A DNA stretch of 64,000 bases from Rutpela maculata (Eukaryota; Arthropoda; Insecta; Coleoptera; Cerambycidae), in the NCBI GenBank assembly GCA_936432065.2, contig OW386285.2:105467869-105531868 (forward strand). Reading direction: 5' to 3'. Of the stretch, positions 33,664 to 44,027 are shown in pieces. Position 1 is the stretch's first letter. Every line of letters begins with the position of its first letter. The position numbers were made by a program, and so were the translations under genes. The notes beneath the pieces are model-generated. The model ran no database searches. It worked only from the letters and a program-made list of their open reading frames with translations, and had not been told where the DNA came from.

Positions 33664-35277
33664 AGAAAATTAAAAATATAAAAAAGGACACCGCACATTT
33701 TATGGGTAAATTGGTGGCCTGTCAAATTTGATGAATTTTTGATATGTTGTATGTAATTCAACTGATTCTGAACAATAAGTTCCTTTGGCCGAACTTCAAA
33801 TTATTGACAGTTTCTCTGATGGATAGCCCCAAAAACTGAACCCATTGTACTTTTTTCAGTGATACTCTATCAACGATTTCTCAAAACGAACTGTAGGTAT
33901 TGAAATGATAACTGCTGGAAATGAATAACCAGAATATTTACCATTATTTGGTCTTGGATTGATGTGCTTGAACTTTCAGTTTTGTCGTAAGTGACGTCAA
34001 ATCACGTTTTTCGAATGCACAACACTCGTTTACTTCAATTTAATACATCATATATAACTAGCTTTATTACAATTCACTATAGTAGTAAATAAGTAAATAC
34101 GTGCATTGATTGATAGAACATTGGTGCTAGCTTGATACCCGGTATATCATAATCTTGGTACAACACAAAGTTGATTTTATTTTTCAAGATATAAAATTGC
34201 AGTTGCAGTCGAGTCGATGAAAGCTACTTATTTTTTTTTATAGCATGTCCTATTATTATAATATATTCCACGGATTAGTTTATATGGCAGGAGCAGATAA
34301 CGAACTAGCTCGAAGACTATTTAGTACAGTACCTACCTAGAGGCAAAAAATATGCAAAACTTCAGAATAATGTCATATTGAACAGATTTCGTTCATTTTT
34401 GGCAGTATAATAGTAAATGCTTCACAGATAAGTTTCTATATTGTGCAGGAGCTTGCTAATTTATAGGGAGTGGATGCCACCCCCTCTCAGGGGGTGGCAC
34501 ATAAAAAAATAAATATATTTATTGGAGCTGAAGTAGAATCAAATTTTAAGAAGAAAAGGTTCTATGCAATTTTTCACATAAATTGATAGTTTTTAAGTTA
34601 TAACGACTTCAAAATTGCTATTTTAGCTTAAAAAAATAGTAGTTTGTGCAACAAGAGTGGATATGATATCCATATCGCACGATATCTTTTGAGTGCGATA
34701 TGCATAATTCACTAGAGTTTACAGTATACTTTTTCTATGACCAGCTTAAAAAAAATACAAAATTTATTAAACATTAATATATTACACAAATACACACTGA
34801 CAGTTACTTTGACAGCTTACGCACTAATTTGATTTTAAAACTAATAGTTGTCTATTTTACACAAACTGTGATTGGTCGGTTTCATTTCATATCCATCCTA
34901 GAACTGATATGAAATATATCCATTCAGTTAACTGCAATTGCCTACTTATCCATTCTACAGACTTAATAGGAGCACAAACACTCCATATCATGACGCAATG
35001 CAGCAACACATCTCACAAACACCTGCATTTCCCATCCTACACTTTTGTATCATGTGCCATGTAACTGGCAAAAAGCATGACCTAAATCCAACCCAGCGTT
35101 GGAGCAGTCAACCCGGCGCAACAGTATATTTTCCTGGAATGGCAGCAATGCTTACCGTACTCTGGTAAATCAAATCTGTCAAACCTTTTGCTTCATAAGG
35201 AGTACCAAAATATCAACAGAAATTCGCACGTGGGTTCCTGACTGCTCATAACGTAAATAGTATTGCCTTATGACTTA
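33664..35277. other. Intronic sequence with one short hairpin
   Basis: No gene or transposon border was recognised. At 34475-34499 a GC-rich hairpin stands out (TGCCACCCCCT, loop CTC, AGGGGGTGGCA) in otherwise AT-rich DNA. A weaker CATATCGCAC/GTGCGATATG pairing lies at 34671-34706. Confidence 0.5.
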
Positions 35278-35285
35278 ACTTTTAC

Positions 35286-35487
35286 CAGAGATGGGTAAAG
35301 GACACAAAGTTTTGATAAAAATGAAAGTGTCCAATAAAATATTTGAATATTCTGAAAGTTTCTAAAGGAAACTTTCCCGGAATTTTGAAAACTTTCATAT
35401 ATTTAAATATTTTATTGAAAATTTTCATTTTTATCAAAATTTCGATCCAGAAACTTTCAAATGGAAAGTTTCCTTTACTCATCCCTG
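35286..35487. mobile_element. Fold-back MITE, hAT-like ends
   Basis: The left end CAGAGATGGGTAAAGGA and the reverse complement of the right end CAGGGATGAGTAAAGGA match, and pairing continues through GTTTTGATAAAAATGAAA for most of the element. ACTTTTAC (35278-35285) and CTTTTTAC (35488-35495) flank it as a near 8-bp duplication. Confidence 0.75.
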
Positions 35488-35543
35488 CTTTTTACCACTT
35501 TTTTCTTGCCTCATCCCTGCTTTTTACCACTTTTTTTCTTGCC
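35479..35543 (+). repeat. Direct duplication of about 32 bp
   Basis: TCATCCCTGCTTTTTACCAC plus a T-run and CTTGCC occurs at 35479-35510 and again at 35511-35543. It includes the right terminus of the adjacent MITE, so the duplication happened after insertion. Confidence 0.85.
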
Positions 35544-35736
35544 TCAGAAGGAATAATAAAATTCGAAAGCCGCACATGGGTACTCTTTACCGTCTAGCAT
35601 TTGGTTAGTTGCTAAGTTTACATTTATTGGACTTACAGATTGGTTTAACTTATCTTGATATAGCTAAAAGCTAATGTTAATAAAATTGAAGAATTCCTTA
35701 TTAAAATGAGTTAGTTAGTTTATATACATTTTTTAG

Positions 35737-35899
35737 AGTCATATAAACTAGCTTTACTGGTTGAGTCCGATTCCTGGAAATATATTCTGGGTAAAAAACT
35801 TGGCAATCGTTACAAGGACAAGTTAAATAGAATGGTAGAGTTCATAAAAACACAAGAGAAAATTTTGAATAAACCAATTAAAGATTTGGACGACTGCCG
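35737..35899 (+). CDS. Axonemal dynein heavy chain, internal exon c
   Basis: The exon begins after TTTTTTAG with AG that completes a GAG codon from exon b (phase 1) and ends TGCCG|GTAAAT in phase 2. The peptide includes SYKLALLVESDSWKYILGKK, then LNRMVEFIKTQEKILNKPIK and DLDDC. The tail landmarks W...(Y)GKKL and the invariant-like N+PIKDLDD block are typical of axonemal heavy chains. It continues exon b without a gap despite the 31.7 kb intron. Confidence 0.9.
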
Positions 35900-35955
35900 G
35901 TAAATATATTTTTAAGTTTAAAAACACTTATTACTGTTTCCTCTATCATTTTTAG

Positions 35956-36130
35956 TGTTGCAATGAATTGTTTGAGTGTCATAAGAGAAAATTTTATAGA
36001 AATGGATATGGATCTAGGGATGATGGAGGAAGTTTACGGCGTATTTGCAAGATTTAAGATCGATGTTCCGAAAGAAGAAATAGAAAGAGTTGAATCACTC
36101 AGATTCAATTTTCAAAACATGGTGACCCAT
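35956..36130 (+). CDS. Axonemal dynein heavy chain, internal exon d
   Basis: Acceptor ATTTTTAG|T at 35956 supplies the last base of an Arg codon. The donor is CAT|GTAAGG. A 56-bp intron separates it from exon c. The peptide reads RVAMNCLSVIRENFIEMDMD, then a MMEEVYGVFARFKIDVPKEE block and a RVESLRF block. The IRE.FI..DM and VPKEE..RV..LR blocks follow IKDLDD in the family in just this order. It leaves in phase 0. A fold-back element starts about a dozen bases into the next intron. Confidence 0.9.
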
Positions 36131-36142
36131 GTAAGGGATATT

Positions 36143-36483
36143 TGAAAGGATAAGTGTCCACAACATAAGAAAAATTCCCCTGAACGTGCCAACACTTTTT
36201 TACTGATATATGTTACGTGTTATTAAGAGATTAATAAAATATATAAATATAAAAGTGTATTAATATTAAAACATGGCGAGAATAACAAAAAATAATGAGA
36301 AATCCTCGATTTCTTGTTATTCTTGTCATGTTTTAACCATGAACACAATGTTGATACACTTTTATATTTACATATTTTTTTTAACCTCCTAATGACACAT
36401 AACATATATCAGTAACAAAGTGTTGGCACAGTTAATTGATTTTCAGGGAAATTTTTCATATGTTGTGGACACTCATCCTTCTA
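36143..36483. mobile_element. Fold-back MITE just inside a dynein intron
   Basis: The sequence from AAAGGATAAGTGTCCACAAC (left) pairs with the reverse complement of the right end (AAGGATGAGTGTCCACAAC). Pairing continues through CCAACACTTT.TTACTGATAT and AATATAAAAGTGTAT to a loop near 36290. It starts 12 bp after the GT of the exon d donor. No convincing target duplication. Confidence 0.8.
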
Positions 36484-36527
36484 ATAGAGGAACAAATGAA
36501 ATGTAATATTCGCTCGATAATTCAAAA

Positions 36528-36720
36528 TTTATTTAATGTTTTGTATTCCCCGGCACGCTTCCAGAACTTCCTGAATCTTTCTTGGCATACTAATAATTAG
36601 GAATTCTAGACATTCATGCGGCTAATTGTCCCAGAATTGCTCTAGGAGGTGGACTCTGATTATGGAACGCATATACCAGACGTGCTCGATAGGATTAAAA
36701 TCTGATGATAACTTTGGAAC
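36528..36720 (-). pseudogene. Tc1/mariner transposase C-terminus
   Basis: The minus strand at 36712-36663 reads SSDFNPIEHVWYMRSI, which matches the D.NPIEH.W catalytic block of Tc1-like DDE transposases. A later IISMPRKIQEVLEACRGIQN block matches the conserved SMPRR...VI.ARG..T.Y end. One stop (TGA-type break near 36630) and the missing N-terminus show it is a fossil. It is not covered by any long open frame. Confidence 0.75.
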
Positions 36721-36839
36721 ATAGTTGCTTTATTTCTTATTGTTGAATACATTTTAAATACTGTAGTAGTACGGAAAAATAGATTTTTAAAGAAGAAAAA
36801 ATAGGGAGTCAACAACAATTTGAAGGTTTATAGGTTTAA

Positions 36840-37825
36840 CCCTTAATATTATGAAACCGATCAGTCCTTAACTCCAAAGGGTGCAGAGGATGCATTTTAG
36901 GAATACAAAGGGGTATAAATGCGTTTTTTAAAAATATCTCGAAAAATATTATTTTTAAAAAAAATCTGATTTCTTGCTGATAGCTGAGTTAAATACCTCC
37001 AATTTGCTTTTTTACTAACCTCTGTACGATCAAAATTGACCGAAATACAGAGTTTACTTTTATATTTCCATAAAAAACTGCATTTCTTAGCAAGTTGAGA
37101 ATGCGGTGAGTATATACGCGTATGTGTGCGTGATTACATGTATGTCTGTATGTATGTCAAGAAATATAAATAATTGTATTCTTCACTATCAGCGTCGATA
37201 GTTTCAGCCTTAATGTTACTGCCTTTCTCATTTACATATTGCTTTTCAGCATCACTTATATTAGAATTATCGAAATAATGGTTCAATCAAAATGAGTGCT
37301 TGATCCTGCTCGTTGTTTAAGCAATTAGTAGATTATACAAATGAACAATTTACTCCAGCTTTCACACACATGATATTAAATTTAATATTGATTTAGGTAG
37401 GGTTTCTAAAATTGTTCTTATAAGATGCAAGAACCCATTTATTCTAGCCCAACTTCACTATTCTGGCGACATCTTATTATCAAGCCATTGTTGTCTTTGA
37501 TAATAGATTCTGTAAGAATGTCGTACAGCAGCTGCAGAAATAGGAAATTTCCAATTTTCGATACAGATCTCTAAAATGTAATAAATCTATATTCGTCAAA
37601 CTAATATTTTCTGTCCTTGATTCTCTAAAAACTTTCATCGGCACTGGAATCAGCATTATTAAATACTCTTATCCATTCTCTTTTCGGACATTTGAAGGTT
37701 TAGTAAACTTACTTCGACAACTTCGATGAACAGCAATTGCAGAACAGTATTTTTGTTGTAGGTATTTGTTATGACTATTTTTTTTGCTACAGTTTATTAA
37801 TTTAATAGCATCTGCTGCGGGCATT
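36840..37825. other. Intronic sequence, no secure feature
   Basis: A weak minus-strand resemblance to helix-turn-helix pieces of mariner-like transposases (YLQQKYCSAIAVHRSC near 37700-37760) is present but could not be extended. Otherwise nothing was recognised. Confidence 0.3.
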
Positions 37826-38085
37826 GAGCACGTTTAGGGAATGCAACCGCTGAGAATAATCACTCAACCTGATTACTTTCTGATTCTAGTCAATTGTTGT
37901 GAGTTCACTAAACGGTGTAAATAAATGTCACCACAGGTGAATTAAGCTTCATCGCTGATTAAAGTCGGCGTGAATTTTTGTTACTGGCATAAAACACCCA
38001 ATAGTTGGCGATTAGCACATTTTCAGCATTGTCGTTTAGGGAACTGCTCACAACCGTTGCGTTCCCTAAACGTACCCATTGTCAC
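37826..38085 (-). mobile_element. Possible deleted mariner-like element
   Basis: GCACGTTTAGGGAATGCAAC at 37826 is matched by the reverse complement of 38050-38085 (TACGTTTAGGGAACGCAAC), giving an imperfect inverted repeat. Between them the minus strand reads PTLISDEA and, after a stop, FTCGDIYLHRLVNSQ, similar to the FSDEAHF...G.VN.QN block of some DDE transposases. Short and broken, so the call is tentative. Confidence 0.4.
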
Positions 38086-38970
38086 TTCCAATCGCCTTTT
38101 CACAAATACAATATAAATCAAAATCTTCTGATATTCTCCCATTATTTATCTAAATAAATTAACATCTTTCGTGTGTAGAAGTAATAGGTTGTGTACTTTT
38201 TGTACTAAATTGTTTAAATATTAATAAATCTCTATTGAATTATTGATTCCTGACCTATAATAATGTACCCAATTAGGGTTCTGAAGTCAAACTGTCCACA
38301 CTCCATAGGTCAAGGAGGAAGGATTAAATCTAGTCTAGCCAGTTACATTATTATATGTAATTATGATAGTCTGGAACTATTCTGAACTCAGCGAAGAAGG
38401 CCCTATGCAAACTGCATTTAATTTAATCTGTTCTATTGTGTTCATTTTTTTTTACAATCTACAATTTCGGACCTGATGAGATATCTTCTTATTTTTTAAC
38501 ATCGTGTGCATTTGCCTTATCAAGGCTGCTCTGGCTATTGTTTAATAAATCACTGTTGGAAGGAATTTTTCCAACAATCTGGAAAAAATATATCCTGCCT
38601 ATCTATAAAAAAACTGATGACTAAGAAAGAGTGATTAATTACAAACCTATATCCAAATTTTCATACATACCTAAAATATTCGAGTCTCTTGTGAACAAGT
38701 ATTTAATATGTAAATTAAAAAACCATAAGTTCTAAACAATATGGGTTTCGTCAAGGCCGATCTATTACAACCAATTTTTAATATATGAAAATTATATTGT
38801 CAGTGCCTTGGTGTGGATTCAATTTATGGGTCGTGTGTGCGTGACGTCACAGGCCCAGACCTTAGGAAAAACAAACCGCCGTCATTAGCTGTCAAGTGGC
38901 GACTAACTGAACCTCAGAATTAAATTGTTCGTAATCCTAGAGTTTTTATCGATATTATATCATACAAAAT

Positions 38971-39200
38971 GGCTAGTTTTTATTGTATTATTAATTGTGG
39001 AAGTGTGGCAATCCGAGACAACATCAGTTTTTATAAAATAACGTCGATTTACAGCCAGAAGCGGTTAGGTTAAACAATTCCAGGCAATTAAAAGAAATGC
39101 TTTAAGTTGTTGCATGTTAATGCAAGAATGATTGTGACAAAAATTACAACGATTTGCGTAGTCCAATCTATAGGTATATAAGGTATAGACAAGGGGTTAA
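38971..39200 (+). pseudogene. THAP-domain N-terminus of a transposase
   Basis: From an ATG the reading is MASFYCIINCGSVAIRDNIS followed by FYKITSIYSQKR. The C..NC......D.ISFY.. pattern is the start of the C2CH zinc-binding THAP domain that binds transposon ends in P-element and ISL2EU-like transposases. A stop follows after about 30 residues and downstream pieces are in other frames. Confidence 0.6.
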
Positions 39201-39609
39201 CCGCTTGAAGAAATTGTGTACATCTTATTACATACTTCAAATAGTTTACAGTAGTTACGTCAGTCTTTCATTGTTTATTTTATAAAGTGTCTTCACAAAA
39301 TTTAAAGCGCGGTTAATCTGTAACCATAGCCATGTTCATTGCTAAAAAACTAAAAGGAAATATTTCCTGTTAAGTGGTGAACATATTTTGTCTAGACTGG
39401 CAACACAATCCCAGTGAGCATTAAGGAACCATCTGAATCTGCAATGGTCCAAGGAGTCAATGGCTTTTATTCATGATGCTAAGAGTTCATATCCTGAAAA
39501 ATCAATTTCTGCATTAGTAATTATTTATAGAACATTTAATTAGGCAAGCATATATGAAAAAAATGGTTGATAACTAATTCTTACCGTTGTAACAAGCTTT
39601 TATCCTGCA

Positions 39610-39873
39610 AATTTCTTGCACAGTACTTCTTTCAACTAACCACAAACAGCTTCAAGACTTTTCAATGCCTTGAATTCGTCCTTCTGTATACGTAATTCTT
39701 TCAAAAATCAAGTTATTCGCAACATGTGCAACATTTGGAAATACATCAATATTTGTACTAAAGTATTTTTTTCTCAAAATATAAGGATTTAATTCGATGG
39801 CAGCCATATACCTAACCTCTACATCAGGAGACAATTCTGCAAAATACGAACTAACTGTTATCCTGACGAACAA
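39610..39873 (-). pseudogene. Transposon-associated fragment, possibly beside a YqaJ nuclease
   Basis: The minus strand encodes VEVRYMAAIELNPYILRKKY, then DVFPNVAHVANNLIFERITY and TEGRIQGIEK. The order LNPY...FP.V....N.L + a Y(T)......+ block is seen at the N-terminus of YqaJ-containing proteins of insect TIR elements. It lies opposite in direction to the THAP piece, as in two-gene elements. The assignment is tentative. Confidence 0.4.
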
Positions 39874-40604
39874 AATTGTTTATATAACAGTATTAAGAAT
39901 AGTTGTAGATGTTAAATAATCCAACAACAAGTTCTTAAATGGCACAAATACTGCGAAATTCACTTTACAGAAACACGTTTAATCGGCGGATTTCTCAATG
40001 ACAGCTGTTTATTTTTCCTAAGATCTCAAAATCTGTGACGTCGGCGCACGCGACCCATTTATACAGATTTCTCCAAGGCATTTGATAAAGTAGATCATCT
40101 GCTACTTGATGTATTATCTCAGTATATTCATGGTATGCTCTTTTAATGGCTAAAATCATACTTAAAAATGATTGTGTTCAAGTCGTAAAAATTAACAACT
40201 ATTATTCAAATGAAATTAAGGCCCAATCAGGTGTTCCTCAGGTGGCACATCTGGCCCCATTACTGTTTAATCCTTTTATCAATGACGTTTTAGAATGTTT
40301 TTTCCATTGTCAAGTATTGTTGCATGCCGATGACATAGAAGTATTTAAAGAAATTACCGATCCCATTTCCTTTATAAAATTACAAGACATTGATAGATTT
40401 TATAACTGGTGTAACAACAAGAAAAATGTCCCTTAACGTAACAAAGTGCAAATATATAGAGTTTAGCAAATGGCTATTCCAGTCATTAAACACGTATTTC
40501 ATAAAAGTAATTCCAATCGAAACTGTTAATATAATTCGTGATTTAGGAATTTATTTCGACTCCAAATTGACCGTTGTCCATCACACTGAATTAATCTGTA
40601 ATTA

Positions 40605-40780
40605 GGCAATCCAACAACCTGTCAAATTATTTTGTTGTGGGCAAGCACGGGGTTTATTTTAATTAACTCACAGAAACGTAGCCAAGGCACCCGAAAAACA
40701 AACCCTTTAACAAATGAAAACAAACGTTTGCTGGATGTTTGCCCACAACGCCATGTTAAAAGTCATGTGGTTTGGATTGC
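40605..40780. mobile_element. 176-bp MITE, PIF/Harbinger-like
   Basis: The ends GGCAATCCAACAACC and the reverse complement of the right end GCAATCCAAACCAC match. TTA flanks both sides (40602-40604 and 40781-40783), as expected for Harbinger-type insertion. Inside, GTTGTGGGCAA at 40635 pairs with TTGCCCACAAC near 40739. Removing it brings the RT back into one frame (SFKVLGFTEMHSREF). Confidence 0.7.
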
Positions 40781-41431
40781 TTAATAGAGCTTTAAAGTTC
40801 TTGGATTTACTGAAATGCACTCTAGAGAATTCAGTAACATTTTTGTCATAAAACTGTGTCATTAGTTAGATCTCATCTTGAAAATAGTTCATTATATTAT
40901 GGTCTCCATATTTTCAAATACTTTAGACAAAATTGAAAGAGTTCAAAATAGATTTTTGCGCTATGTAGCATATATACTTCACATTCCAAATGATCAAATT
41001 TCTTTCAACGAAATCCTAACTCATTTAAATCTTCAGACTTTGCAAAAACGCAGAACTAATACAGATATTTTGGCATTTAAACATAACTATGCAATAGAAT
41101 TATCTACCGCCCTGAATTACTGGCACTCTTAGATTTTCGTGTACCACAAAGATATTTAAGAGAATCATATACGTTTGTTATCCAAAATCATCGAACCTTA
41201 TGAGGTTCTAATCTTGGTATCAACAAGATAATGAAAAATGCTGATACTGCATGTCTAGATTTCCTCATTATCTCATTATATACATTAAAAAACAATTTGT
41301 GATATGATTAATTGAGTATTATATTTTTTCGTGTCTGACTTCTATTTTAGCCAGATCAATTTATTTGTTTATTTTAGACCTTAGTCATGTCTATGTGTAA
41401 ACGATACTGCATTGTCACACACAATAAATAA

Positions 41432-41452
41432 ACTACTACTACTACTACTACT
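41432..41452 (+). repeat. (CTA)n tail of the non-LTR element
   Basis: Seven or so CTA units close the non-LTR element, with dynein exon e 138 bp downstream. Confidence 0.85.
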
Positions 41453-41589
41453 GTCTAATTAATCTATTTTTTTATGTATTTCTATTTGTTTTTTTTTATA
41501 ATGTATTTTTTTATACTCAATGGACTCTCCCGTAAATAAATAAATAAATTTCAATTATTTTACAATATATCTTATTATAATTCTTCTAG

Positions 41590-42008
41590 TCAAAAAAAGT
41601 GCAAGAAGATATTTGCAATGTCCAAGGACCCCTCTTAGAAGAACTCACGAAAGGAGTAACTATATTTAAGAATGATGTCAGCGTATTCGACCAAGATTTC
41701 GAAGAAAGAGGCCCTATGATACCAGGATTGTCAGCTCGTGATGCCAGTGACAGAGTCTTAGTTTTTCAAGATATATTTGACGAGTTATGGAGAAAATACG
41801 AAATGTACAGTAGTGGTGAAAAACTGTTTGGTCTAGAAGTAAATGATTATCCTGCACTTCACAAGAGAAAGAAGGAATTTAATTTGCTGAATAAACTGTA
41901 TGGTCTCTATTTAGCAGTTAATCACAGTATAGATGGTTATTTTGATATCCTGTGGAGCGATGTAGATACCGACGTTATTTTCGCTGAATTACAAGACTTT
42001 CAAAATAG
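41590..42008 (+). CDS. Axonemal dynein heavy chain, internal exon e
   Basis: The exon follows TTCTTCTAG and ends AATAG|GTAAGT in phase 2. It enters in phase 0 from exon d. The 139-residue peptide holds FDQDFEERGPMIPGLSARDA, a DRVLVFQDIFDELWRKYEMY block, SGEKLFGLEVNDYPAL, a LLNKLYGLYLAV block and LWSDVD...ELQDFQNR. The F..DY...GPM+.G+....A.DR+..FQ..FD.LWRK and GE.LFGL....YP.L blocks are highly conserved in DNAH5/DNAH8-type chains. It has no frame defect, so selection appears to have kept it. Confidence 0.95.
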
Positions 42009-42320
42009 GTAAGTTAAAATTATAGCCCCAGGCATTTGGGATATTGTAAATCTGAAAATTGATGGAAATGTTGAATCTAGTATGCCAAACAACATACTAT
42101 AAGGGTCCTTATTGACCTATTTTACGTTAAAAGGTTTGGTAAAAATTGTGTCATGGTGAAAACTAGATTGGCATCACCAAAAGTAGTAAAAAGTCACAGC
42201 ACATGTTAAACAACTTGTGTACTTTCCAAACTTTGTAAAAATGAAATACCTAACTTCTAAACTGACCAGTTCTAAAAGTGTAAACGGTGTAGCTGAAAAT
42301 AGTGTTCATTAGTAGTCTTT

Positions 42321-43143
42321 TAGTAGTCTTTTATTTGCATGAGGATTAGTTCACTTGGGTCACATCTGACCCGGTCAAAATTGACCTGACTTGAAGCAAA
42401 TAAAATAAAACAGTTTTGTTTTGACTTTTGACAACTTAAAAAGTTAATTTAATATTCTTGGTTTGTAGGATTGTACGTAGCATTTCATTCTTCGATATTT
42501 TTAGATTAGAATTTCTACGAAAAAACTGCCAAAAACGTCGGTATTTCTACCCCACCACTTAACTAACCAAAAGTTCAGAAGTGAGTATCCTGTGCGGGGT
42601 GGAGCAGCATCGGGAAGGGGGGATCTGACCTGATTACTTCTGAATTTAGATCAGTTGTAAATAAAATATGACAAACTGCTGAATTATGTGACTAAACTCA
42701 GAAGTGACCTGATCCTCATGCAAATAAAAGACTACTATTATTTGCATGAGGATCAGGTCATTTCTGAATTTAGTCACATAATTCAGCAGTTTGTCATATT
42801 TTATTTACAACTGATTTAAATTCAGAAGTAATCAGGTCAGATCCCCCTTCCCGATGCTGCTCCACCCCGCACAGGATACTCACTTCTGAACTTTTGGTTA
42901 GTTAAGTGGTGGGGTAGAAATACCGACGTTTTTGGCAGTTTTTTCGTAGAAATTCTAACCTAAAAATATCAAAGAATGAAATGCTACGTACAATCCTACA
43001 AACCAAGAATATTAAATTAACTTTTTAAGTTGCCAAACGTCAAAACAAAACTGTTTTATTTTATTTGCTTCAAGTCAGGTCAATATTGACCGGGTCAGAT
43101 GTGACCCAAGTGAACTAATCCTCATGCAAATAAAAGACTACTA
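42321..43143. mobile_element. 823-bp near-perfect palindrome in a dynein intron
   Basis: Arms 42321-42727 and 42738-43143 are reverse complements with only scattered differences around a 10-nt centre. Each arm starts and ends with copies of TAGTCTTTTATTTGCATGAGG, so the structure looks like two inverted copies of a roughly 415-bp MITE that share a middle terminus. There is no open frame. Transcription of the dynein gene would give a very long hairpin. Confidence 0.9.
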
Positions 43144-44027
43144 TAATAATGTTCTTTTCGTCGAGTGTAGCTGCCAGAACTGCACAAACTACATTTCTTT
43201 TTTAATCAGGTGGTTAGTGCAGAAGTACAGATGACAGAAAAAGCTCATTCTAATATTTTGAGGTTATGTTAATGAACCTAGAATCGCAGAAGACTCAAAC
43301 CAGAATCGACTTTCTCCATTCCAGCCAAAATGAAATTTGTAAACGCATGCCGCCATTATTTTGCAGTTATTTCCTTCGACCTAAAATATCGGTTGAACTA
43401 TAATGATAAAAACTTGAAATGACAAGATATCAATAATATACAAATGATTGATAATAACAAGTTAATGCTAATATGTAATACAATGCTAATTTGAACACAT
43501 TATTAATAGTTGAAATCAACTGTGTAATAATCTTTGGTTACAAAAATTTTTGGCTGTTAAATGTAAATTTCGGGCTCCTTGGTACCTACAAAATAATGGC
43601 CGAAGGTCATGTATTTTTGGTATGCCAACTCAGTTTTTCAAGTTTCGCTTGTGAGTTTACGTCTTCTGTGTTAGAATGGATAAAAAGCTTATTTGAAAAT
43701 AGAGGAATAAATGTGTGACATATAACTGGGGAAGATTTAGAAAATATACCTAACAGAACTCTACAAGATAAGAAATTGAATTTCGTTTTGTTTAGTACTC
43801 GCACAGCTAGCTTAGAAACAACGTACACCAAATCTGCATTATAGTAGGGGAGACAGCGCTGCATTTTTTCGAGGAATTTTATACCGAATAAATTTCATTT
43901 TTATCAGTTGAATAATCAGCAAAATGCGCGTCAGTCGCCGCACCCGCGGTGGAGCTAGAGATGACAGCATGTTAAAGTTGCAAAAAAAAATTATGCTACG
44001 AGTATTTTCATACATGCTCTCACCATT
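43144..44027. other. Intronic sequence, no recognised feature
   Basis: Short open frames on both strands show no domain. No inverted or tandem repeat was recognised. Confidence 0.4.

Larger units (their letters stand above)
4037..35736 (+). other. 31.7 kb dynein intron filled with mobile elements
   Basis: The interval between exon b and exon c starts with GT and ends with TTTTTTAG. The flanking phases (1 and 1) join into a conserved GAG codon, so it is one intron. It contains the non-LTR, Gypsy, TIR and fold-back elements listed separately, in both orientations. No other host exon was recognised in it. Confidence 0.8.
38828..40056. mobile_element. DNA transposon with THAP remnant, inserted in the RT
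   Basis: The ends are GGGTCGTGTGTGCGTGACGT (left) and the reverse complement GGGTCGCGTGCGCCGACGT (right). Inner pairing includes GACGTCACAG and CTTAGGAAAAA(C/T)AAAC. ATTTAT is repeated at 38822-38827 and 40057-40062; part of it may belong to the ends. Taking out the element and one ATTTAT leaves the RT in one frame across the join (IY|TDFSKAFDKVDH). The content suggests an ISL2EU-like (THAP plus YqaJ-type nuclease) element, but this is inference. Confidence 0.75.
38440..41452 (+). mobile_element. Decayed non-LTR element carrying two DNA-transposon insertions
   Basis: The plus strand holds an RT that starts at the linker/RT border (FGPDEISSYFLTSCAFALSR, 38460-38520), continues with NYKPISKFSYIPKIFESL and EQYGFRQGRS-like blocks, and stops being readable at 38827. 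It resumes at 40057 with IYTDFSKAFDKVDH. The rest follows: SGVPQVAHLAPLLFNPFIND, the catalytic-position HADDIEVF, NVTKCKYIEFSK and an IERVQNRFLRYVAYILHIP block (40878-41132). The 3' end is a (CTA)n run at 41432-41452 after AATAAATAAA. Frames shift and stops occur. Confidence 0.8.

Noticed and set aside
37430..37825. Helix-turn-helix transposase part on the minus strand
   Set aside because: Only one short piece (YLQQKYCSAIAVHRSC) is suggestive, and its order relative to the DEA block is wrong for one gene.
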